DNA from: Thelephora terrestris
Taxonomy: Eukaryota; Basidiomycota; Agaricomycetes; Thelephorales; Thelephoraceae
Reading direction: 5' to 3'
Assembly: GCA_015956445.1 (NCBI GenBank)
Contig: WIUZ02000022.1
Span: forward strand, 124,001 to 188,000
Length of the DNA stretch: 64,000 bases
A program made the translations under genes and the position numbers. Below, piece after piece: positions 22,270 to 32,886 of this stretch (the stretch's first letter is position 1; every line of letters starts with the position of its first letter). A model generated the notes under the pieces. That model was not told the DNA's origin and made no database searches. It saw only the letters and a program-made list of their open reading frames with translations.

Positions 22270-24083
22270 ATGGACAGTCAAACTCGAGAATGGTGTGTGT
22301 GGTTTCTGTATAGGATCCAAGGGGCTCACCTGACTGGTTTCCGGATAGTCTAGCTGGTCCTGTCGCGGGCGTACGCACCCCTATCGGAGACCCTCCAAGC
22401 GCAATTTTCCGCCTCCCGCCTGAATTACTCGGCGATATCTTCCTTCAAAATGTCCTGCAGTTACCTGCCCAACGCGGGAGATATTACGGGCTGTTCAATT
22501 TTCTATTCGTTTGTTGGAGGTGGTACAGTGTCGCACGCGGTTCTCCTCACCTCTGGTGTCATCTGGGAAACAACATCCACCACTGGCCCGTATTCGTCGC
22601 CCTATCAAAAGAGGTAGACCTGTTCGTCCACATGTACGACATCTACGGCGAATATCGTGCGCCCCCAGACGATCGTTTGGACGCCATGTTCCGGGACCGC
22701 GACTTCTACTCCAGGCTTCGAGAATTCACGTTAGACGGAGAGGTTGATGTCCTTTCATACATTTTCCCCGATGATAACCCCCGACCATTCCGCTTGGTTT
22801 CCCTCTCCATTGAGCGCTGCGCGACCCCCCTAAATTTACCACGGCTCGGATTCCCAATCCCGAAACGCTTAGTGGAGGCATCCTTTAGCTCGCTCAAACG
22901 ACTGTGTATCTCTGCTTGCATCATTGACTTCGACCAGGTCCAGATCGTACGCCAACTCACCCATCTGTCTCTCACCAACCTCAACCTCCCTTATTTCGAG
23001 AAGCCCGTCAGCATGAAGAAATTGCTTTATCTCTTGCAAGCGAACCCGGATTTACAAGAGCTATTTATTGACCAAGAGAAGTGTGGACTAGGAGTTGGTG
23101 ACGACGAAGACCTCCCATTTGTTTCTTTCGCCCGCCTCCGCAAGCTTTGCGTGATGCTGCGGATCGAAGACATCGCCTATTTTTTCCGGCACTTAATGGT
23201 CACGTCGGAAGTCGAGGAGATCGCAGTGGAGACAAGCGACGAGGATCCATTGCCAGAGATACTCTCTCGCTGGTTTAATGACGTGGTGTCCCCCCGTTCC
23301 GTCCAGTCGATCGAGGCACGTCCCGCCTTATCACTCTTTCGCCCACGGATGGAGTACATTCGGGGATCGGACGGAATTCAATATCCAAACCTTCCCTGTT
23401 ACTCCCTCTTGAGGTTACAAATGTGGCCTGACCAACTTCCTCCCTTCCTCACGCTTGGAATACTACGAAATGCAACGAAGCTTGAGCTTTTCCACGACTA
23501 CCTTTCGGCTTACAGCTACCTTGAGATATTCAAGACGGCATCGGCACTTCAGGAGCTGGTCACATGGGCTGGGCGGGAGTGCAATTCCCTCCGTGCCCTG
23601 TTGCCGACTTCGCAGGAGTCCCGGGAAGATGTGGGAGGCATTTCATACGTCCCTTTGCCAAAATTGTCCTACATCCGGATTATTGAGGCAGACGTCGAAG
23701 GCATCCAAGACGACGACGGAACACCGAACAAAGCGGCTATCTTGAACGTCTTTCGTCGGCGTAAACTCCTCGGGCTGGGGTTACGTAGACTTGAGCTTGT
23801 ATGCTGTAAGTGCGTTTCACCCGGTTGGATCGACGAGCTGCGTTCGTTTGTGCCGGAAGTTCTCTGGGATGGAGTCGGTGGGGCCTGCTTGGAGGATTCG
23901 GACGAAGATTATTGTCCCTCCGAGTCGTCCGGTTCAGAATCCGATGGTTCGAGCTGGGAAACATACGAGTCAGGATCCGGCGATCATGGGCGGGAATTGG
24001 ATGTTTCTGACGAAGAGGATACTGCCACTTCTGAGTCATCCGACTGGATCCTTACTCCGTTTCTGAGCGGTGCAGCCAGCTGA
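22270..24083 (+). CDS. F-box protein (Agaricomycete type)
   Basis: Candidate substrate receptor of an SCF ubiquitin ligase. I propose a first exon MDSQTREC starting at ATG 22270, a 56-nt intron 22293-22348, and a long second exon to the TGA at 24081-24083. This gives an N-terminal F-box-like segment FRLPPELLGDIFLQNVL and FNFLFVCWRWYSVARGSPHL, the usual Leu-Pro-Pro-Glu/Leu and Cys-Trp spacing of basidiomycete F-box proteins. The following 350 residues are rich in Leu and look like irregular leucine-rich repeats (FRLVSLSIERC, LKRLCISACIIDF, LTHLSLTNLNL). The last 60 residues are very acidic and Ser-rich. Such F-box proteins are numerous and fast evolving in Agaricomycetes; the substrate cannot be told. 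It sits 300 bp downstream of CUL1, probably by chance. Confidence 0.75.
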
Positions 24084-24298
24084 CTCTCCTGCGCGCGGGG
24101 TGAGGATGTGGCAGAAGTAATAATATTAAAAACCTTTCAAAGACGAAAGGAGTTGTCACAATACTAGCGAAGCAATTATCAATGATTTCCTACGCGTCGG
24201 TTTCTAATCTTTCCAACCCTCCCAAGAATTCTCCGCATGGCACAACGCGTGGAGCTTTGCGGGGAGCGTGATGTGCGGTCGTGTGCACGTGATCACCG

Positions 24299-25867
24299 AT
24301 GAACCTCCGAGACAGCCTCCTCGACGCCCTCAAATCGCTTCCTGGAACGCGAGAGTTCCATATCCATGTTCTCATTTCCGCGCCGTCGAAAACCCAAGAG
24401 CTGTTTCCATACGTGTCTCCCCGTCCGAAGGTATGGCAACAACACATCATCGTCCTTGCCTCAGAACAGCCCACGGTCTCGCATCCTCGGGTGTTCGTGA
24501 CCGCGGTCGAAGCGTACTTCTACGTAATTCCGAGCACAAGATCTGGGATCCTCTACGTCTCCAAGGTCGACTCAACCGGACAGGGACAGAAACCTTCTCC
24601 CACTAGTACTATTGTCAAACACTTTATCCGATTTTACGTCGATCCCGATACGCGACCCAATCTAGGGGGGGTGGATGGCCTCGCTGAACACGTCTGGTTA
24701 CACGTTTTCGCGCGCGCCCAGGGTCAATACCTTTTCCCGAATTCTGCGGACTTTGAAGGGAAGAAACCGTTGAGCGATGTTAAGCTCTGTGGGTGGTGGA
24801 AGTCGGTTCTCACGAGCGCTGCCGAGCAGCTGTCGAAACGGACGGGGAGGAAAGAAGGAGAGATGATTAGACTGTGGCACGTTCTTCCGGGGCTGAACGA
24901 ACTAGAGGCCTCTCAGGCCCTCAGGTCGACCAGCTTCAATCCACCACCTGGCCCTGACCCGTCTTCGATTGCCTGGACTTATGGGCATCCTTCCACTCAA
25001 AAGCTCGATGACGTCGATTCCGTTCCCCTCCCGTGTCCAGTTGATGGCAAGGGAGGCGGCCTCAATCTCGGCCGGTTCATCCCATCTTTCGAAGATGACC
25101 CAAAAGCGAGGTTCATGGACGAGATCGCACACACGACGGACTCCGATGTTATCAAGTCTCCTGTCCGGAAGAAGGCCAAGAAGGCGGCCGATGAAGGCAA
25201 TCATGAGGCGGGAAAGAAGGACAGTTCGCGGATGGGTGAACTGGGGAAGGTCACCCCGGAAGAATACTGGGAGCGCATGTCATTTAGGCAGGAATGCGTT
25301 GCTGGGATTGTCACCGGGTTTTTCGCCATGGGATTCGTTAGCTTGCCGGCAAGATCAGGAGTTGGAGGGTCAGACCCCTCGGTTTTCGCACCGCAGCCGG
25401 GGCAGGTTTCATCGAATACCACCAAACGGGTAATGAATTCTTTGATGACCGGGATAGAGTTCTCGACTGTCGACAGGGCCGTTCGCGGAACTGAAACGCT
25501 GGAGGGTGCGATCAAGGGCATGTGCGAAGGGATATCTGTTGGTGTCGAGGTAGATCCACCACCACGCTTGCGCGAGGGACGCGGACGGGAGACCCCAGAA
25601 CCCACGGAACGACACGATCTCCTCGTGGCTCCTCCTAGCACACCACCCCGCAGGACAGAACCCGGTGCGGGTTCGGTTGCAACCGAGATTTCCCCGAATC
25701 CGTTTCCGGAACCGACCACCTCACTAGAGACATACACTTCGTGGATATACGGATCTGTCTGTGTTGATAACCCCCTGCCTGCGAAATCATCGAGGGAGAG
25801 CCCTGGCAGGGCGTCAGATCGGAGGGTCACCGTTTTGACTGTCCGAAAGAAGAGAAAGAAGGAATAG
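24299..25867 (+). CDS. RTT109: Histone acetyltransferase Rtt109 (H3 Lys56/Lys9)
   Basis: Fungal p300-like acetyltransferase that, with Vps75 or Asf1, acetylates newly made histone H3, chiefly Lys56, for replication-coupled nucleosome assembly. It is a single open frame of 522 codons starting MNLRDSLLDALKSLPGTREF. Recognisable pieces are FHIHVLISAPSKTQELFPYV, EAYFYVIPSTRSGILYVSKV followed by DSTG, IVKHFIRFYVDPDTRP, the very conserved LHVFARAQGQYLFPNSADF, and SDVKLCGWWKSVL. A second conserved block is EEYWERMSFRQECVAGIVTG. Between them is a Lys-rich linker (SPVRKKAKKA) that could serve for nuclear import. The C-terminal 120 residues are Pro/Ser/Arg-rich and end VRKKRKKE, a basic tail as in other Rtt109 proteins. 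No intron is needed. It is close to but distinct from the neighbouring F-box gene. Confidence 0.85.
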   Translation: MNLRDSLLDALKSLPGTREFHIHVLISAPSKTQELFPYVSPRPKVWQQHIIVLASEQPTVSHPRVFVTAVEAYFYVIPSTRSGILYVSKVDSTGQGQKPSPTSTIVKHFIRFYVDPDTRPNLGGVDGLAEHVWLHVFARAQGQYLFPNSADFEGKKPLSDVKLCGWWKSVLTSAAEQLSKRTGRKEGEMIRLWHVLPGLNELEASQALRSTSFNPPPGPDPSSIAWTYGHPSTQKLDDVDSVPLPCPVDGKGGGLNLGRFIPSFEDDPKARFMDEIAHTTDSDVIKSPVRKKAKKAADEGNHEAGKKDSSRMGELGKVTPEEYWERMSFRQECVAGIVTGFFAMGFVSLPARSGVGGSDPSVFAPQPGQVSSNTTKRVMNSLMTGIEFSTVDRAVRGTETLEGAIKGMCEGISVGVEVDPPPRLREGRGRETPEPTERHDLLVAPPSTPPRRTEPGAGSVATEISPNPFPEPTTSLETYTSWIYGSVCVDNPLPAKSSRESPGRASDRRVTVLTVRKKRKKE

Positions 25868-26235
25868 GATTGGGGGACCATCGACGCAAGGTGCGGGTTG
25901 ATTGAAGAGTGTATCGAAAGCGTTTGCCTGAGACATTGTTTCAGATGCTTGCAATCCCCTGCGGAGTGTGTTGTTATCCGGCAGGATGCATGACGGAGAT
26001 GCAGTGGGACAGCGGATTTTCCGTCAGGGGTGGTAAATTGTGGGCGTGGGTGTAAGATACGGGCCGGGTTTACTGGGAAAGAGAGCCGGAGAGAGGAGTG
26101 GCCGCTTCAGAGCGTGTTTACGTTACATGTTACGGATTTGCAACAAAGGCTGGCATCGCGTGCGGGCGTATGCAGGATATAACTACACAGACTCCACCAG
26201 CGCCCAACTCTTTGCTTTCCGTCTTCCCACTTCGG

Positions 26236-26297
26236 TAACGACGGTGACGACCACGACGAGGGCCACGACGACGCCGACGACGACCAAGGCTACGACA
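26236..26297. repeat. Imperfect ACG/GAC trinucleotide repeat
   Basis: About 60 bases of imperfect GAC/ACG triplets upstream of the 26462 gene. Both strands stay open across it (Thr-rich one way, Val-rich the other), which explains a spurious hydrophobic frame on the minus strand. It most likely lies in the promoter or 5' leader of the downstream gene. Confidence 0.6.
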
Positions 26298-26461
26298 GTT
26301 GTCCGCCCGCAGAGATTGTCATAGCAGCCGATCTCCGGGAACTGCCAAACACGTTCCCCTGACACACCCTCCCCTTGACGACGACTTGTCTCATTTACGT
26401 GCCTTAACCCGGCCGACGTTCATCCGCTCCTCCTCCCACCCCGCCATCCACGACGTCCAGG

Positions 26462-28733
26462 ATGGCTAATCGCTCCGACGTCGCCACCCATCCCCAGATG
26501 TCCCTCCCCTCTTTCTCCCAGGCATTCAGCTCCTCTTCTATGAACAGTATATCCAACAGTGGGAACTCTTTGCCTCCTATCAACTCGAGGTCGCGTCCAA
26601 GCTCCCCCCCTTATCATCTACGCCGCGTCAACACACCGCCTCCTGAGGACGAGGCCGCTCGTGTCACTGAGCAATCGAGGAACCTTAGAAAGAGGACGTT
26701 TGCAGAGGCATCAGCATCATCTCCCGATAGACAGGGACGGTACGCTCCCTTTTCCTTTTCCCTCCTTCATTTCGGGTCCCTAATCTATTTCCTCTCCCAA
26801 CCGCAGACCACAGTCACCTACCGTGGTCAGGGTTAAGTCGGAGCCGGATCACGATGACCAGGGTAGTCAGCCCTCTTCCTCGGGCTCGAACCCCAGGCCC
26901 CATCAGCAGTCGTGGAAGGCTGGCATTTCTGGCGTGGAGGCCTCGAGTTCTTCAGCCTTGAAGCCCCAAGCCCCTTCTCCCACCAAACGACGTCGTGTTA
27001 CGATCAGCGGCATTAATACAGATGTTAAGCGACCCTCATCAGATGCCAATACTCCGATCTCGCCAGTGGTCATTGGATTCAACCTTGCGCGGGAAGATTC
27101 TGCTGCAATCGAGCAAGTCAGATCAATGCTCAATGTCAAGCTCCAGCAGAAAGCCTTGATAGAGCAGAGGCGTAATTCCACTGCTGGCCTGACGAGTCCA
27201 ATGGTCAATACGACACCCACAATACACATCGCCAACTTGAATGGCTCTGATGCACGACTTAGTAATCCCCGGAGGCATTCTATGATTCCCGTCCATCGAG
27301 AACCGACCCTTCCACTCCCTCCCCGGAACCTCACCCCGCCTCCTTCCCATTCTCAATCCCAAGCATCCGCTCAGGCACCACCCCAGGCCCAACCACAACA
27401 ACTACCGCCTCCGCAAACCCAGACCTCGCTCCATGAAATTTCTCTTGCTCGTCAGCCAGACAGCTTTGGGCGGCGGCGTGCCAGCCGATTGGGGAAACAT
27501 AAACCCGCAGACATCTTGATCAGCCCTCGCGAGCCCAATAATGATCAAATACCAACGTCTATTGTGAGTGCGCCCGCGCATAACACAAAATTCCCAATGG
27601 CCCTACCGAGTTTACCCCCGGCCATGGCTGGTCAAACTGTACCTCGCGTAACTTCCAGCATTGTGCCTCCTACCCCCACCACACTCGGCGGCCCCAGAAC
27701 TGCTATCCCTAACCTAGGCTCCACCAACCCCGCTAGCCGACGCTCCCCCAACCACCAGGTCCCAATTTCATCCAATCTGATACCGCAAACACCCTCATCC
27801 TTGAAGTTCAATTCCTCAGAGAAAAATGCGTTCCTCGCTCCGTTTGAGAAGTTTTATGACTCGCTCGCCGATTCGAAACAGCTGAAGGAGTGGCTGAATC
27901 AACAACTACAAAAATCGAACACGCTCGTTAACGCCCTCCATAAGAGCGAGAAGCTGGAGGAGATGGTCGAGACAATGGTGGAGAAAAGGATCGCCCCCAT
28001 GAGGGAAGAGATGTATGGGCTGCGCCGGAGGGTCGAGGAACTGGAGCATGCCTTGAGGATTTCCTCCACCCAGGGTCCAGCGCCGGCGCCTCAGAGCCAA
28101 TCTAGCTCAACTGGCCATACGAAAGGGAAAGTTCGGGAACCGGAGCCAATGGCGACGGAAGCGACTGAATCGTACACCTTTCCAGCTTCATCCGAAGTTC
28201 ACCTTTCTGTCAGACCAGATTTACTCGCCAGGAAGATTTCACCGTCGAACTCGCCGAATTCCCAAGGGGGATCGCCCGTTTCGTTTCAAGAAGGTCGAAG
28301 GCTTTCTGTGTCCTCTGCAAGGCTTGAGAGACGACGTTCCCCTCCGCCGACGGTGGAGAGAAGCCAAAGCCACGGGAGTGTCCCTGCATCCGTCTCATCC
28401 GGACCGGGTGGTCCGAAGTCGTCTAGGTCTCCGACCTACCCGAACGTGCCTCTACCGAAGGCTGAAACTCAGCGCCATCATTCACACCCTTCCCCGTCGT
28501 CTGGCAGCCAACAGCAGAGTTTCTTGACACAGAGACCAGCGGACAGACGGCGCGAGTTACGCGACATTACGGAGGAGCCGACAAATGGGTCTCGATCAAA
28601 ACCTTTGCTTTCCCCCTCTCGTGGTGCGAGAGAAACAAGAGAAGAAGCCGGGTCAACGGGCAGGAGAGAATTGATCAGTATGGTTTCTCAGAGGAGCAGG
28701 AGGTATTCTAGCTCGTCCGAAGGTGCTCCCTGA
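26462..28733 (+). CDS. Conserved disordered/coiled-coil protein, function unknown
   Basis: I do not recognise a catalytic or binding domain. The model has ATG at 26462, one intron from about 26740 to 26806 that joins in phase (GR then PQSPTVV), and a long second exon to 28733. The first 430 residues are Ser/Pro/Gln-rich and probably disordered, with PTKRRRVTISG as a likely nuclear localisation signal. Around 27830-28060 is an ordered helical block: EKNAFLAPFEKFYDSLADSK, LKEWLNQQLQKSN, LEEMVETMVEKRIAPMREE and MYGLRRRVEELEHALR, probably a dimerising coiled coil. The tail is again Ser/Arg/Pro-rich with many SP and RS sites, suggesting heavy phosphorylation. Together this fits a nuclear scaffold or transcription cofactor, but that is inference. 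Confidence 0.72.
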
Positions 28734-29728
28734 AGGAATGCAAAAGGTGTTCCCACATTTTTGAAACTCTAACCTTACACTGCTTTGCTTTCCCCCCGTT
28801 CTTCCTTCGTTAGGTTGTATCACTACGGTGCTTTCGCACCCTTGTCTCACTTCATCTACCGTTTTCACAGGACCATTTTCACACCACACCGCCTTTACTC
28901 ATTTGTCTCCCTCTCACCAAGCCTGTCGTTATGTTTCTCTTTGCAATGCTTTGCAGTCGTGTCAAAACGATGTTTCTCTGTTTACGAGCCGTGATGACGA
29001 GGGACGTTTTTGGTTATCGGTTTTACGGTCTGTGTCGATTTCTGTTGTTTCTCTGGGCTTGTTTGTTCTTGTTTTGCCTGCAGCTCAATGTCGTGTATAT
29101 ATGTCGGATCTGTTGCTAGATTTCTTCCGCACGGACGGGTTTTGGGTACTGGGCGCCATGGAACGTCCCTTGCAAAGAAAGCTAGGGTCTAAGAGGGGCA
29201 CGTGTATTAGGCGTCCTGATGACAAGAACTTGGACGTGTGCGTGGAACCGAGCCGACAACATGGGCGTTTCGTGATTCAAAGAAGTCCGGAGTACGCGTT
29301 CAGCGCCAGACAAGACGCCGTCAGAAACGCGTCAGGGAACCTTCACCTTGACGGATCAAATAAAATTGGCTTAGTCAGCCTTGCATCAGGTTCTTATCCG
29401 GTCCAACCCGAAAAGAGACAAAATGGGTCTGCCAGGATTCAACCTTTCAACCTCTCGACATCATGGCTAAAGCCGAAGAGACATGCGCACTAGTACAACT
29501 TCAAAGGTCTGTAGTTGACCAGGATGGATGTAAGGGAACCGAGTAGGGAATGTGATGGTTCGGGCGGGGGCTGATTGAACGTGGTTATGAGTCAGGATTC
29601 AGTCGGAGTTTCGGGGTCTGAATATTTTAGTATATAACAACCTCAAGATCAGCCATTCGGAAAATCCCTCCCCCCTCCGACGCGTGATCTTGGTTGTCGC
29701 CCCGCCACTCGCTTTACAAAAATTAACC
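28734..29728. other. Intergenic interval and TBP promoter
   Basis: About 1 kb between the 26462 gene and TBP. A frame of about 220 codons (28828-29493, plus) is open but has low coding character and no domain. The T/C-rich first half looks like a 3' untranslated region; the last 150 bases hold the TBP promoter. Confidence 0.45.
29630..29637 (+). promoter_or_regulatory. TATA-like box of the TBP gene
   Basis: The sequence TTTTAGTATATAACAA places GTATATAA about 95 bases before the TBP start codon, a usual distance for a fungal TATA element with a short leader. Confidence 0.45.
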
Positions 29729-30830
29729 ATGTCTTTTGCATTGCCCGCCCGTCAGGTTAACTTTGCCCGTTCTCATTTTACTGCTCAACAGCAGCAGCAG
29801 TATCTCCAACAACAACAGGCCCTCCAACAGCAGCAGCAGCAACAACAGCAGCAGCAAACTTCAACCTCGAAGACCCAACCGTCTAGTGGCTTGGCACTTC
29901 CAACTTCCGCGCCCTCCAATCCTTATCTCGCCCCTCCTCCTCCCACTTTATCTCTCCCCGGACCATCAACGTCCACGACACCTTCCCAAACCCTCGCCCA
30001 GCCCACCGCCGATGCAGTTACTGGACCTAGTACCCAAACCATCGTTCCTGCCACTCCCGCTCCTCTCACTCTCGAGCAACAACACATCACTGCCGTGGAG
30101 GGCATTGTCCCTACCCTTCAAAATATCGTTGCCACCGTGAACCTCGATTGTCGCCTTGACCTGAAGACCATAGCGCTCCACGCTAGGAATGCGGAATATA
30201 ACCCAAAGGTTTGTGTCGCGTTTTAATTGCAGTGTACGAACAGTTCCCACGTTCGTCCACTTCAATAGCGTTTCGCCGCCGTCATCATGAGGATTCGTGA
30301 TCCCAAGACAACCGCCTTGATCTTCGCGTCGGGGAAGATGGTCGTCACGGGCGCGAAATCAGAGGACGATTCGAGGTTGGCGTCGCGCAAGTACGCTCGT
30401 ATTATTCAGAAACTCGGTTTCGACGCCAAGTTTTCCGAATTCAAAATACAAAATATCGTCGGCAGTTGCGACGTCAAGTTTCCCATTCGTTTGGAGGGGC
30501 TTGCGTACAGCCACGGGCAGTTCAGCAGTTATGAACCCGAGGTTTGTCCGCCTCTGGGCGCTTTGTGTACCACGTCTAACGTTGGCTTGCACCAGTTATT
30601 CCCTGGTTTGATCTACCGCATGATCAAGCCAAAAGTCGTGCTGCTAATCTTCGTGTCGGGAAAGATCGTCTTGACTGGCGCTAAGGTGGGCGCGGGTTTT
30701 TTCCATGACGGATGCTGTCGATGATTGAAACGGCTATTCATCAAAACTTCCTCCTTGTCAGGTGCGGGAGGAGATTTACACTGCCTTCAACACGATCTAC
30801 ACCGTACTGTGCGAATTCCGCAAACCTTGA
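29729..30830 (+). CDS. SPT15: TATA-box-binding protein (TFIID subunit)
   Basis: TBP nucleates transcription complexes for RNA polymerases I, II and III. Start ATG at 29729 ([17 protein letters not shown]). The N-terminal 120 residues are unusual filler: glutamine runs, then a Ser/Pro/Thr-rich stretch. The conserved saddle begins [20 protein letters not shown] and continues [134 protein letters not shown] and KP. Both imperfect direct repeats are complete. Introns interrupt at NPK/RF, YEPE/LFPG and TGAK/VREE. The model is secure. Confidence 0.96.
29785..29856 (+). repeat. CAG/CAA glutamine repeat in TBP
   Basis: Three in-frame blocks of mixed CAG and CAA codons encode runs of five, four and eleven Gln in the N-terminal region of TBP. 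Mixing of codons should keep the tract fairly stable. Animal TBPs also have a polyQ stretch N-terminal to the core. Confidence 0.85.
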
Positions 30831-31212
30831 GACTTTTGCAACGTCACGACGCCCGCTTGAACCCCCCTCGTCTCCACCTCCCTTCGGGCCACCCCAGGAA
30901 CGAACTACTCTCATTCTTATCTAGACCACTCCTTCCTGGTCGTGTGTGGGTTGTTGGCTGATGTGTGCATGTGATGTCGTTGACTGTCTTGTCTCTGTTT
31001 CTTGTGCCAATGTCGGCACGTTTGGAACTTTTTCTGGCTCATGACCACAACGATACACTTATTCAATGCGCAAGTAAATATACGATTATAGTAACCACCT
31101 TCTAGTTTCAATCAACGCTGTATAAATAGCAATTGTAACCACGTCAGTCATCCTGCTCTTGAGTGAGACCAGATCGGGCTCTCCGCTTGTAACCCATACA
31201 CCATCACCAACC
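30831..31212. other. Intergenic, TBP 3' region and HD gene promoter
   Basis: Nearly 400 bases without a gene. A T/G-rich segment near 30950-31020 is probably the TBP 3' untranslated region. A TATAAATAG element lies at about 31119-31128, roughly 90 bases before the ATG of the downstream homeodomain gene, and may be its TATA box. Confidence 0.4.
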
Positions 31213-32698
31213 ATGGTCGTCGCTGGCTCAGGTCGGATGTCTGGCATCAGCGTAAAAAGGCAGGCCATGCATCAACAGAAACGCAAGTTCACGAGGGCGG
31301 ACCCAACGCAGACGCGCATCCTACTCAAGAATTATGAATCCCAGGCAAGGCCCAGCGCGACGCAGTTTGTGGATATGTCGCAGGAAACCAACCTGTGCGC
31401 CCTCTCGGTTGTTTTCACTGCTCCTCTGGTTTCTCATTTGGTTCCTGGACACTGTGGTTCTGTATGTTCTCCCTCCATGCCTGTTGGATCGCCTTGTAGG
31501 CCAGTCGACTGGATCAAAAAGTGGTTTTTACGGAAGAGAAAGGCGGATGGAAAGAACAGGGCCCTTTCCCCTGCTGTGCCGACGCTTGTGGAAAACGAGC
31601 CCCCAGCTCATGACGGTCAAACTCTTGGGCCCGCGCACTCAAAGTTCTGGAGCATGGACGCGTTCGCCGCTGCAGACTCTACTAGCTTCTCTCCCTCTGT
31701 CGGACACATTCCGAAGTTCCATGGTCATCATACATACGGCGTTCCGTCCGGGACCCGGTATGACCATATGACTGACTCGCGAGAAAACACGAGAGAGAGG
31801 GAAACCTCGCCTCCAGGAGTATCTACCGGAACCAGTTTTGGCTACGCCTCCCCATCGGATTCTGTGCTTACTTGCGACGGCGTGGAAACTGCTGCTCCGG
31901 CGACCTGCGACCTACGTGAAGCCTTACTTGGATCCGATGCGTTTGTTGGATATTTTTCTCCTGAAAACGAAGATACGTTGGGTTTTCCTTGGGAGAGTCT
32001 CAATGTTGATCCTGGATCCCCCTTGCTTCTTCCCGCGGCATCCTCCCCGGAGCGCTCCAAGTATCTGGACAAACTATATGGCGAAGAGCACTCCGGCTTC
32101 GAAGGCGCTACTGACTTGGGGTTCGACTCGACAAACTATCCCGTCACGTTGGTCTCCTCACCTTTCTACGCGGTCGACGACTCGGAGTCTTTCTTAGCGT
32201 CGAGGGATCTCGACCTTCTCTCTGCTACATCGTGCAACCCAATTGAAGATTTTGAGCTTGGCGCCCTCGACTCTACGATCGGATACCTAGGCTTGTACCC
32301 GGGTTCACCCGGCTTTTCGGACGTACTTGACGAACCTCCTGCGTTCTACGAAAGTCTACACTTGCCGACACACCAGGATCTGACGAACTGGACTGACAGT
32401 TGCGGTCTCCTTGGTATCGACGGTTGTTTGGGAGCCAGTACGGACCGTTTCTTCTTTCTGTTAACTGGATTTGAATTCTATAGTAGCACCCGCGGCTATC
32501 GAAGATGAAACTGGGAGCACAAGCGCTCCGGGACCGTCTCTTGTGAATTTTGACGATGGCACGTGTAATTTGGCTGCTCCCAAGGAGGGTCCTGAAGGGT
32601 TTGGTGGCGGGGATGACGATGATGCAAAGGACACAGTGGAGGGCAAAGATTCAGACGGAAAGAGCTGGAAGGATGGATTGGATACGATGTTGGCTTGA
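31213..32698 (+). CDS. Divergent homeodomain-like transcription factor
   Basis: Start at the first in-frame ATG, 31213 (MVVAGSGRMSG); the open frame upstream begins without ATG. Near the N-terminus is a homeodomain-like module: QQKRKFTRADPTQTRILLKN, YESQARPSATQFVDMS, QETNL, then an intron of about 100 nt (31397-31500) and PVDWIKKWFLRKRKADGKN. Leu16, an aromatic at 20 and the Trp-Phe of helix 3 are in place, and basic residues follow. The position of the near-invariant helix-3 Asn is Arg. The remaining 350 residues are acidic and rich in Ser, Pro, Leu and Phe, like a transactivation region, and a last intron (about 32441-32486) leads to an acidic tail ending DGLDTMLA. It is not clearly one of the mating-type HD1/HD2 proteins. 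Target genes are unknown; the domain call is moderately sure. Confidence 0.65.
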
Positions 32699-32886
32699 AG
32701 GAGGCTCACTTATTACTTACAAAAACTTTGGAGCGATCGCGGCCAAAGTCGGAAATGGAATGATGTGATTCGTTTTATTCCACAAGCAAACCAACTCTCT
32801 TCCGTACTGTCTTCCAGCACATCATTCCATCCCGGTCTGCTCTCTTTCTCAACTAAACCCCCCGCGATTGGGCGCGGGGATAGAAA

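Noticed and set aside
26183-26365. Minus-strand frame with a Val-rich hydrophobic stretch resembling a membrane helix
   Set aside because: It is the translation of the ACG/GAC triplet repeat.
28828-29493. A 221-codon plus-strand frame between the 26462 gene and TBP
   Set aside because: No conserved motif, mixed composition, and it fits better as 3' untranslated and promoter DNA.
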